Part shown: positions 14,958 through 21,482 of the stretch, one piece after another | How the letters are laid out: each line of letters opens with the position of its first letter | Position numbering within the stretch: position 1 is the first letter of the stretch | Notes under the pieces: generated by a model | Database searches by the model: none | What the model was told of the DNA's origin: nothing | Seen by the model: the letters and a program-made list of their open reading frames with translations, nothing else | Made by a program: the position numbers and the translations under genes | Virus record (IMG/VR): IMGVR_UViG_3300048928_000204 | Coordinates: 1-21,482 of that record | DNA: 21,482 nucleotides | Source of the DNA: a virus | Reading direction: 5' to 3' (one strand)

Positions 14958-17900
14958 TTACCTCTGTTTAGTGGCATTCCAGATAATTCCCCCGGGCCTT
15001 ATTTCGCGCGCGATGCCTTCGCGGACCGAACGATCAACCACTTTCTGATAAGCCTGAGCAAGTGCTCCATCACCACTCTGTTGCTGCTTCGTATCGTTAG
15101 GCTGAGCTGTAGTCACTGAAACGGGTGCGTAAACGCTAACCCCACCGATGCCAGAAGCTGCTGCGCTCCCGCCGCCGACCAGACCACCGGAGGCATACCC
15201 GCGCATCAGCCGATAAAGATTGGCCACGCCGATGCGGCTGGTTGACTCTTTGGTGAAGACGAACTCCCCGCGGTGAACGATACCGGCTGGCTCGTACTTG
15301 CCGCCGTGCCCGGTAAAGCCGCCTGCGTCAAAGCCCGTAGGGCGGAAAGATGGCACCGAAAATGACTGACCTGCAGATGCTGTATTGGTACCGCCACTCA
15401 CCCAGCCCATCGCGCTCTGGATGGTGTAGGCCACCAGCAGCTGGTTGATAACGGAGACAATCATTTTGAGGATCGACGTCGTGAAGTCCCTGAAGCTCGC
15501 CTTCCCGGTTGTTGTCAGGCTGGTAAGCTGGCCAGCCAGCCCGCTGAACGTTGCCTGCGAAATCTGCTGTACCGAGCTGAAGACGTTTGTCGCTGAATCC
15601 TGATACTCAGCCCAGCCCTGCTTAGCACCGGCAAGCCAGTTTGCGCGCAGGGCATCTTCTGCCTCAAACGTTGCCCTTTGCTCTTCGAGAACCTTTTGCT
15701 GTGCCTGAGGATTGTAGGAATAGCTCTCACTGAGACGCTGCAGGGTGGATTGTCGTCCGGCCTCGCGGGTGGATACCCCCTCAGACTGAGCCTGCAGGCC
15801 CGCCCTGGCGGCTTTTTGCTGCTGCTCAAACTTCACGGCCTGATCGGCCAGCTGGTTGAGCTTTTGCTGACTGGCAACCTTATCGCCCAGGTCGGCCAGC
15901 TGCCGCTTGTACTCGAGCGTTTCTTCCTTGTGCGCCAGCAGGGATTTTTCCTGCGCCGTAAGCTGACGACGACCAGCAGCCTCCTGCAGAACGGTGAACT
16001 GATTTTCAGTTTGCCAGAGGTCCTGACGCTGTTTGCTTATGACGTCGTTTACGCTGGTATGCTGCTCGAGCGTTTTAAGCTGGGCCTGAAGGGTGAGAAG
16101 TTCGGCCTGCGCCTTTTCCTCGGCTTTGTCCCCGGCGGGCGTTGAGTAGCTTTTGCCTTTCGGCGTTTTTGGATCCTTCCACTGCTTTTCAATCCCGGCG
16201 CGGGCCGCGGCAATGTCCTTTTCAGTCCACAGCGTGGCGACACCGTCTTTCGCATCCTGGCGGTTTTTCTCAATAAGCTGGCTGAGCTTTTTCTCTGCTG
16301 AAGCCCGCTTTTCTGCCGCCGTCGCGCCGGACTCCACCAGCTGATTAAACTGCTGCTGGCTGCGGATTGCCTGAGCCTGCTGGTCCGTCCGCATTTTTTC
16401 CCGCGCGGCTGCCAGCCCTTCCTGGGCGTATTGCTGATCGGCAAGATCGTAAGCCTGCTTTTTCAGCTCCACCTGCTGGCGCGCGTTTCTCAACCTTTCC
16501 GCATCAGCTTTCTGCAGAACGTTGTTACCGGCATAATCAGGGTCGACCTTAAGATTGCTGGACAGCGCGCGGTACTCTTTCTCTGCTGCCTGCCATTCAG
16601 CAAAAGAGTCCTGGCGCTTCATCGCGGTGTCAGGATTTCGCCCGACGCCCAGCATCGCATCCCACGCACCGGAGGCAGCATTCTTCACCCAGTTCCAGGC
16701 TTTTTCGAGGGATCCGAGATTATCCTCGACCGCACCGGCGCGCTGAATGACCGCGTCGGAATATGCCCGCATGGCCAGCCCGGCGGCCTTCTGAGAATCC
16801 CCCAGCGCCTGAGCAGAAGCTATCTGTTCATACTGTGTGGCTGTCAGAAAGTGAAGGGAATCGTTGAGCGTCGCGACCGCGTTAACCGGATCATCCTTCA
16901 GGCGTTTAAACTGATTTATGGTTTCGTCGACGGCCTGTCCGGTAGCCTGCTGCAGCCTGGCGGCAACATTGCTGACCATGCTGACGTCATTACCGCTGAA
17001 CGCGCCGCTTCCAACAACCTGCGCCAGCACGCCTGCAGCGGCATGCTGCGTGATGCCATTACCGGCCAGCGAGCGCGCCAGCGCCTGAAGTTGCCCTGAC
17101 GTTTTCCCCGCGTAGTTCCCGGTCAGGATCAGCTGCCTGTTAAATTCCTCAGACTCTTTGCTGCCGTCATACCAGGCCTTACCCAGCCCGAATACCGCCG
17201 CGGCAATCCCACCAACCATGCCGGCGATCCCAAGCCCGCGCAGCGACAGCAGCTGGTCTATCCATCCTGCCCGGTTTGCCAGCGTGATCCCGGAGCCGCG
17301 CAGCGCACCGAAGTTACCGCGCATGACCTCGCCGATAAGTACCCCCAGCTCCTGCCGGGCAGCAGCACTTTGCAGCCCCAGACCGTGCGTGGCCACTTTG
17401 GCAGCTTCAAGTTTGCGGATATAGACCTCAGCTGCATCGCTGGCACCGACCTGCGCTGCTTTCATGCGCAGCAGCTCGGTACCGGAGAGCTTTTGCTCTG
17501 CAACCTGTTGCTTCAGCTGGCTGAGGAATCGCGTGCGCGCTGCGGCCGATTTTTCCTCCACGATCTGCAGTTCTTTTTGCCGGGCCGTGGTGCGGGAAAT
17601 AAGGGCGAGATAATCCTGCTGGGTTATGTTGCCCTGTGCCCTGGCTGCGCGAAAGCGCGCCTGCACGTTCGCAAGCGACTGTGTCTCACCATTGAGCTGG
17701 CGAACGCCGTCAATCTGGCGGAAAAATGATGCCGCCAGTTCATCCTGTCGACGGGCAAGCGCTGCGGCCTGCCCGTCATTCTCACGCATGCGCTGATTAA
17801 GCTCGGTCACGCGGCGGTGAGTTTCATCAACGGACTTTGAAACGTTCTGCCAGTCTTTGGTCAGCCCTTCCGTTGCGGCCGACTGACGGGCTTTCATGTC

Positions 17901-18101
17901 TGCGGCGGCAGCCGCGCCGGCGTCGCCCACACTCTTTAGTGCAGCGCTCTGACGGTCCGCAGCACGCTGCATTCGCGCCTGAACTTTATCAGACTCATCC
18001 GCCATTCCTGTCAGTTGCCCTTTGATTCGGGCGACCTGCTCGCTGAAGGTTGCGCGGTCAACATCCAGCTTAATAACCAGATCGCTAATCTGCTGGGCCA
18101 T
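14958..18101 (-). CDS. H: Tape measure protein H
   Basis: A 1047-residue homologue of lambda gpH (853 residues), the protein that sets tail length and leaves with the DNA. The N-terminal 20 residues (SDLVIKLDVDRATFSEQV) are typical. Long alanine- and glutamine-rich coiled-coil stretches run about 20-260 and 510-850. The prophage tape measure domain lies about 250-480. Two hydrophobic helices, around 286-307 (GLGIAGMVGGIAAAVFGLG) and 874-900, may cross the host membrane. The C-terminal region is GHGGKYEPAGIVHRGEFVFT, the usual family motif, with processing expected in this area in lambda. The extra length suggests a tail longer than lambda's, if the usual proportionality holds. Its start overlaps the end of the T frame by 17 bases, so translation is coupled to GT. 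Confidence 0.95.
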   Translation of the reverse strand: MAQQISDLVIKLDVDRATFSEQVARIKGQLTGMADESDKVQARMQRAADRQSAALKSVGDAGAAAAADMKARQSAATEGLTKDWQNVSKSVDETHRRVTELNQRMRENDGQAAALARRQDELAASFFRQIDGVRQLNGETQSLANVQARFRAARAQGNITQQDYLALISRTTARQKELQIVEEKSAAARTRFLSQLKQQVAEQKLSGTELLRMKAAQVGASDAAEVYIRKLEAAKVATHGLGLQSAAARQELGVLIGEVMRGNFGALRGSGITLANRAGWIDQLLSLRGLGIAGMVGGIAAAVFGLGKAWYDGSKESEEFNRQLILTGNYAGKTSGQLQALARSLAGNGITQHAAAGVLAQVVGSGAFSGNDVSMVSNVAARLQQATGQAVDETINQFKRLKDDPVNAVATLNDSLHFLTATQYEQIASAQALGDSQKAAGLAMRAYSDAVIQRAGAVEDNLGSLEKAWNWVKNAASGAWDAMLGVGRNPDTAMKRQDSFAEWQAAEKEYRALSSNLKVDPDYAGNNVLQKADAERLRNARQQVELKKQAYDLADQQYAQEGLAAAREKMRTDQQAQAIRSQQQFNQLVESGATAAEKRASAEKKLSQLIEKNRQDAKDGVATLWTEKDIAAARAGIEKQWKDPKTPKGKSYSTPAGDKAEEKAQAELLTLQAQLKTLEQHTSVNDVISKQRQDLWQTENQFTVLQEAAGRRQLTAQEKSLLAHKEETLEYKRQLADLGDKVASQQKLNQLADQAVKFEQQQKAARAGLQAQSEGVSTREAGRQSTLQRLSESYSYNPQAQQKVLEEQRATFEAEDALRANWLAGAKQGWAEYQDSATNVFSSVQQISQATFSGLAGQLTSLTTTGKASFRDFTTSILKMIVSVINQLLVAYTIQSAMGWVSGGTNTASAGQSFSVPSFRPTGFDAGGFTGHGGKYEPAGIVHRGEFVFTKESTSRIGVANLYRLMRGYASGGLVGGGSAAASGIGGVSVYAPVSVTTAQPNDTKQQQSGDGALAQAYQKVVDRSVREGIAREIRPGGIIWNATKQR

Positions 18102-18839
18102 ATCGGATACCTCCTGTGATCCCCTCAGCGGCGGTCATCAGCGTGTCATCATCCGGCTCGTCATCGCTGACGACGACATCCGAAGGAGAAAGCAGGCTGA
18201 AATGTGCGGGGGTAAGTTCCGGGTCGCGGAAGAAAAGAGTGGAGATGGAATAAAGCAGCTCTGAGAAATGCGCATCGAGCTGCGCGTCCTGAAAATAATG
18301 CTCCCGGTAGAACTGGTGCCAGTCGCCCAGCTCACTGGAAGTCATTCCAGCCAGCATGGCGCGCCAGTCGGGTCGCCCGAACTCGCGCGCCAGATTCAGG
18401 ACAAACTTCAGCTCGCTGGCAAGGGCTTTTCCGCCGTAACGGGTTCAGCGCTTTCCGCCTCCGCGGAGGCATCCGGATCGGCAACGTTGTCATCATCAAC
18501 CGGAACGAGCATGCCGGAGAGCAGCTTTATTTCCATTTCTGCTTTACCGATCGCCTCCGGCGGCCAGCCGCTAAGCACCTGCTGATAAAGCGTTTCCACA
18601 TCCGTGCCAGCCGGATCGTTATGCCACAAAGACATCGCGATCAAACGCGCACCGCAGCGAATATTTGAGCCAATCAGCCTGGCCGTCATTTCCTGATCGC
18701 TGATGCCGTCGCTGTCAGCGCTGACGGCCTTTTCCTCTGCGGCCATAAACGTGATGTACTCAATACGCTGCAGCGCCGACAGCTCGAAGATGGTCAGGGA
18801 TTCTGTTTGCCAGGTGAACTTCTCTTTTTTCAGAAACAT
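18085..18839 (-). CDS. GT: Tail assembly chaperone GT (-1 frameshift fusion)
   Basis: In lambda a small share of ribosomes slip back one base near the end of G and make GT, which holds the tape measure while V assembles. Here the T frame is open from about 18444 to its stop at 18085-18087 and lies exactly one base back from G. The likely slip site is GGAAAAG at 18432-18426, decoded GAA AAG in G. After slippage, base 18426 is read twice and the product continues ALASELKFVLNLAREF, giving 138 + 113 = 251 residues. T features include MLAGMTSSELGDWHQFYREH and a C-terminal GITGGIRYGP close to lambda's GIAGGVRYG. T has no ribosome site of its own, so I do not call it as a separate gene. Confidence 0.85.
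18408..18839 (-). CDS. G: Minor tail protein G (tail assembly chaperone)
   Basis: A 143-residue homologue of lambda gpG (140 residues), which with GT keeps the tape measure soluble during tube polymerisation and is absent from the virion. Start MFLKKEKFTWQTESLTIFEL, the family block ELSALQRIEYITFMA and MSLWHNDPAG are all recognisable. The C-terminal tail is acidic and disordered (DDDNVADPDASAEAESAEP), as in lambda. AAGGAAGGA precedes the ATG by four bases, overlapping the end of V. The final codons contain the slip site for GT. Confidence 0.95.
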   Translation of the reverse strand: MFLKKEKFTWQTESLTIFELSALQRIEYITFMAAEEKAVSADSDGISDQEMTARLIGSNIRCGARLIAMSLWHNDPAGTDVETLYQQVLSGWPPEAIGKAEMEIKLLSGMLVPVDDDNVADPDASAEAESAEPVTAEKPLPAS

Positions 18840-18849
18840 GCGTCCTTCC

Positions 18850-19593
18850 TTACGCTGCAGTTACGGTGACTTTGCAGACCGCTACGAAATTACCATCGCT
18901 GGTCATAACAATAACGTCAGCGGTGCCTGCCGCCACGCCGGTGACGGTGATCGCGTTGCCGCTAACGGTGACCGTTGCTTTTGCCCCGTCGGAGGTTGCC
19001 ACGCGGAACGAGGTATCTGAGGCACTGGCAGGGTTAACCGTCACATTGAGCGTTGTGGTTGCGCCCGCGACCACGCTTGCCGTGGCTTTATCGAGCGTAA
19101 CGCCGGTCACGGGGATATTCGGGGTCCCGCTTTCTTCTGCCAGTTCCGGCTTGCCGGTATTGGTGATTTTCGCTGTACGGGTAATGACCTCTTTTGCCGG
19201 AATGGCTTTACCCAGGCTGCTGCACCAGCCGCGGAAAACGTCGACGGTACCGTTCGGGTATTTGATTTTGTAATAGCGTACTGAGCCATCAATAAACCAT
19301 GCGACCAGGTCTTTTTGCCCTTCTTCTCCCGGCTTCCAGGCGAGGGTGAACGAGGTATCGCCAGCAGATTTTGCCCCCTGGGCCGTCGCGTTCCAGTCGG
19401 CATCCTCGTCGTCGAGGTAAGTGTCGTCATACGATTCGGCGGTCATTTCGCCCGGCGTAAGTTCTTTGATTTTCGCCAGGCGATTCCAGTCGATATCAGA
19501 GAGTGGGTTAGCGAAAGCGTTGCCCGTTCCGGTGTAAAGCCAGAGCGTCGTACCGGCGCCTTTTACAGGAGCAAGTGGATTTGGTGTTGGCAT
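18850..19593 (-). CDS. V: Major tail tube protein V
   Basis: A 247-residue homologue of lambda gpV (246 residues), which stacks as hexameric rings to form the tail tube. Residues 1-155 are the tube domain ([37 protein letters not shown]). Residues ~158-247 are an Ig-like Big_2 domain ([20 protein letters not shown]), displayed on the tube outside in lambda and dispensable for assembly there. GAGGAA precedes the start, and only seven bases separate it from U. Confidence 0.97.
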   Translation of the reverse strand: MPTPNPLAPVKGAGTTLWLYTGTGNAFANPLSDIDWNRLAKIKELTPGEMTAESYDDTYLDDEDADWNATAQGAKSAGDTSFTLAWKPGEEGQKDLVAWFIDGSVRYYKIKYPNGTVDVFRGWCSSLGKAIPAKEVITRTAKITNTGKPELAEESGTPNIPVTGVTLDKATASVVAGATTTLNVTVNPASASDTSFRVATSDGAKATVTVSGNAITVTGVAAGTADVIVMTSDGNFVAVCKVTVTAA

Positions 19594-19600
19594 GTTTTCC

Positions 19601-19999
19601 TCACATTTCGTAAGTGATTGAATATTTCATATCGGCGGAGGTCCACAGCCCCATCGCATCATCGCGCTGGTAATCGAAGCCTTGTGGAACCATGAGCGTT
19701 AACAGTGATTCGAGGCCGGGAACATCAGCAAGGGCCGGATAGATATTGCTTTCCATCCATTCATCCAGTTCGGAATCTGGTACCTGCGAGGACAGGAAGA
19801 CCTCGATATGTAACGTTGCCGCCCACATATCGGCATCAAGTTCTTCGCCGGTATACTCCGCATCGGTCAGATAGACCGCGACGGCAGGAAAATCCTCCTC
19901 CTCAATGACAGCCGGGCGCCCGTCAAAAAACATGACGTCGATCCCGATGGCCTCTTCAAGCACATCAATAATTTTCTGGCGAATGAGAGTGTGTTTCAT
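19601..19999 (-). CDS. U: Tail terminator protein U
   Basis: A 132-residue homologue of lambda gpU (131 residues). It caps the tail tube as a hexamer and stops further V addition before head joining. The signature regions [48 protein letters not shown] and a final SITYEM all correspond to lambda. It overlaps the Z stop by four bases (ATGA). Confidence 0.96.
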   Translation of the reverse strand: MKHTLIRQKIIDVLEEAIGIDVMFFDGRPAVIEEEDFPAVAVYLTDAEYTGEELDADMWAATLHIEVFLSSQVPDSELDEWMESNIYPALADVPGLESLLTLMVPQGFDYQRDDAMGLWTSADMKYSITYEM

Positions 20000-20580
20000 C
20001 GTGTCAGATGCAACCTCAGTTGTTGCCTGAGGGCATAGCCAAGTTGTTTTGGCATTTCCTCTTCAAGCATGCGTTTCTTCTCTGCTTCGAAAGCAGTGGT
20101 GAGGGGCGCGGACAATGGGATTTTGACCACGTCGATGGGATAACGACTTTTTCCTGCAATGCGCTTCATGACGTGCCAGCGGCCGTTCGCCAGGCGCTGG
20201 ATAAAGGCGTCGCGAAAAACATAACGGCCAATTCTCAGCACGCTACTTTTTCGAACCAGCGGGCCTTTTCGGTTCGTAGCCCTGACCTGCGCGGCACCGA
20301 GTTTGATGGCGGGAAGGTTGCCCCGGTTAACCTTAATTCGGGCCGCTGAGTGCCCTGACGCCGAGGCTTTGTTGATTCTCACCCTTTGTCTGACCAGCTT
20401 TACAGGTATCCCCGAAACGCGGTTATCACCGGCTACCGTTTCTTTCGCCACCCTTCGGACGGCAACCGAGACGCCATTAGCAGCAACCCGGTTCACAGCC
20501 CATGCGCTGGCATTGGGAACCATATTTCTGTCCAGGCTATCCAGGTTAGCAATCGCCTGCTCAAGACCTTTTATCGACAT
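19996..20580 (-). CDS. Z: Minor tail protein Z
   Basis: A 194-residue homologue of lambda gpZ (192 residues), needed for a correct tail end that joins a filled head. Shared features are IKGLEQAIANL at the start, ARIKVNRGNLPAIKLG near 80-95, and GRWHVMKRIAGKSRYPIDVV near 132-151, with a strongly basic composition. TAAGGAG overlaps the stop of FII and serves as the ribosome site. The stop overlaps U. Confidence 0.96.
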   Translation of the reverse strand: MSIKGLEQAIANLDSLDRNMVPNASAWAVNRVAANGVSVAVRRVAKETVAGDNRVSGIPVKLVRQRVRINKASASGHSAARIKVNRGNLPAIKLGAAQVRATNRKGPLVRKSSVLRIGRYVFRDAFIQRLANGRWHVMKRIAGKSRYPIDVVKIPLSAPLTTAFEAEKKRMLEEEMPKQLGYALRQQLRLHLTR

Positions 20581-20589
20581 GAATGCTCC

Positions 20590-20943
20590 TTAACGACGCC
20601 GCGTTCCGCCGGGAGGTGATCCACTACCCAGCCATACATGGCAGGAACCGCAGTCATCCGGGCCCACGCGATCAACCCAAAATTCACGCCCGTTTACCTT
20701 CAGCGTGTCCAGACGTTCCAGCCCGCTTACATCCGATGAGTTCACAAAAAACGTCGGCCTGGTTCCGTCAATTCTGATCCCCGCTTCTGCGAAACCGATG
20801 TTCTCTGGATCGTCAAAGACCCCGCGGAGCGTGACGCCGGATAAAGATCCAGAGGTTATCCTTGCCTCTGCGCCCATCACTCCACGTATAGTGGTATCCG
20901 CGCGCGCCATCGCTTCATCAAAAAGATTATCGAAATCAGCCAT
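20590..20943 (-). CDS. FII: Head-tail joining protein FII
   Basis: A 117-residue protein, the same length as lambda gpFII, which binds the filled head and creates the site for the tail. Near-identical stretches are MADFDNLFDEAMARAD, RGVFDDPENI, FWVDRVGPDDCGSCHVWLG and the ending PPGGTRRR. It has a strong ribosome site, AAGGGGG, in the short gap after FI. Confidence 0.97.
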   Translation of the reverse strand: MADFDNLFDEAMARADTTIRGVMGAEARITSGSLSGVTLRGVFDDPENIGFAEAGIRIDGTRPTFFVNSSDVSGLERLDTLKVNGREFWVDRVGPDDCGSCHVWLGSGSPPGGTRRR

Positions 20944-20954
20944 TAGGCCCCCTT

Positions 20955-21368
20955 TCAGACTTCCCGGGCCAGCCCCTGAGAAATCAGTTCGGTAGCCTCC
21001 GCGTCGGTCACGCGAATAACGACACCAGGCTCAACAATAGAGAGGGACTCGTTGCGTGTGGCGTGAAGTGTATCAATGTGCAAGGTCACCAGTGTCTCAA
21101 CCGCCACCAGCTCGCCGGGCTCATTTGACGCAGGATTCTCGGTAATAGAGCCAGAGGTGTTCTCTGGGCCGGGCTGGCCCGAGGTGCTGCCAGCAGTAGT
21201 GCTGGCAACGGACACCTCAGCGCCCTCTTCTCCGTCTTCGTCGAGTTCCTCTTCGAGCTCAGAAATACGTAACGTAAGCTCCTGGATGGTGCCTGTGACG
21301 TTGACCTCACGATCAAGCTTTACGCCCAGCTCTTTCAGTCGGGCGATAAGGGTTTCTTTTTCTGTCAT
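20955..21368 (-). CDS. FI: DNA packaging protein FI
   Basis: A 137-residue homologue of lambda gpFI (132 residues), which helps the terminase-DNA complex find the prohead. Matches include TEKETLIARLKELGVKLDRE at the start, LRISELEEELDED, and THIDTLHATRNESLS-type residues near the end (LHIDTLHATR), finishing GLAREV. The middle is acidic and low-complexity, as in lambda. I chose the ATG at 21368 because GGAG lies eight bases upstream; an ATG 12 codons earlier lies next to a hairpin and has no ribosome site. Confidence 0.95.
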   Translation of the reverse strand: MTEKETLIARLKELGVKLDREVNVTGTIQELTLRISELEEELDEDGEEGAEVSVASTTAGSTSGQPGPENTSGSITENPASNEPGELVAVETLVTLHIDTLHATRNESLSIVEPGVVIRVTDAEATELISQGLAREV

Positions 21369-21386
21369 GGGAAATACTCCAGAAAT

Positions 21387-21404
21387 GTGGCCCAACAGGG
21401 CCAC
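21387..21404 (-). promoter_or_regulatory. Hairpin between capsid gene E and FI
   Basis: GTGGCCC (21404-21398) and GGGCCAC (21393-21387) pair perfectly across a four-base TGTT loop on the minus strand. Only ATTT follows, so it is at most a weak terminator. It lies in the 45-base gap after the major capsid gene, where it could lower downstream expression or protect the 3' end of the abundant capsid message. Confidence 0.6.
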
Positions 21405-21413
21405 TGGGGAAAG

Positions 21414-21482
21414 TTATGCCAGCTTGACTGAAACGAACGCGTCCGGATCTGGCAGCAGCATCAGCGGAGCTGACTGAATCAT
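21414..21482 (-). CDS. E: Major capsid protein E (3' end only)
   Basis: The last 22 codons are visible, reading MIQSAPLMLLPDPDAFVSVK then LA and TAA. As I recall it, lambda gpE ends with almost the same residues (MIQSAPLMLLADPDEFVSVQ, then LA). The position directly before FI agrees with lambda order. The gene continues beyond the window edge. Confidence 0.9.
   Translation of the reverse strand: MIQSAPLMLLPDPDAFVSVKLA

Noticed and set aside
15678-16145. Antisense open frames of up to 222 codons within the tape measure gene
   Set aside because: They arise opposite a GC-rich coiled-coil gene with strong codon bias and carry no ribosome site or family signature.
18085-18357. T as an independent gene starting at MLAGM
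   Set aside because: There is no ribosome site, and the T frame stays open further upstream into G in the -1 register, as expected for the lambda GT fusion.

Overview
The window is the late (tail) end of a lambda-type siphovirus prophage in an enterobacterial chromosome, together with the prophage/host boundary at the left. The evidence is a nearly complete, collinear lambda tail module in which most proteins are recognisable by eye as homologues of the lambda proteins: E (tail end only), FI, FII, Z, U, V, G/GT, H, M, L, K, I and J. All are on the minus strand, so transcription runs right to left. The host is an Enterobacteriaceae member; Salmonella, Citrobacter, Enterobacter and Klebsiella are all possible and I cannot choose between them. 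Integrase, immunity, replication, lysis, terminase, portal and most of the head genes are not in the window and should lie to the right.

Layout from left to right. 1-39: last codons of a plus-strand chromosomal gene, followed by its intrinsic terminator (48-80). About 80-436: non-coding att-like region with short direct repeats (three TGCCCCCAA, two TCGGACA) and an IHF-like site, read as the integrase-distal attachment end. 437-5970: cargo, namely a small LuxR-type HTH regulator and a very large AIDA-type autotransporter adhesin with about eight ~50-residue passenger repeats. About 6028-6514: A+T-rich non-coding stretch with an FNR-like palindrome. 6515-8810: a tail fibre with a C-terminal self-cleaving S74 chaperone and a DUF6453-like virion protein. 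8810-21482: J to E, interrupted between K and I by a YecR-like lipoprotein gene with its own promoter and terminator (a classic 'moron').

How the genes work together. E forms the capsid shell, and FI assists DNA packaging. FII and U are the head-tail joining and tail-terminating proteins, and V builds the tube. G and the frameshift product GT chaperone the tape measure H. M, L, K, I and J build the tail tip, and the fibre and the DUF6453-like protein complete the adsorption apparatus. The lipoprotein and the autotransporter/regulator pair are not needed for a virion. They are likely lysogenic-conversion genes that change the host cell surface.

The least ordinary features are: a phage-borne giant autotransporter next to a regulator; three intrinsic terminators inside the late operon (after the lipoprotein gene, between I and J, and before the fibre); a G-T frameshift site that differs from the lambda heptamer; and the mutually exclusive hairpins between the autotransporter and its regulator. 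I found no CRISPR array, insertion sequence, rRNA or tRNA.
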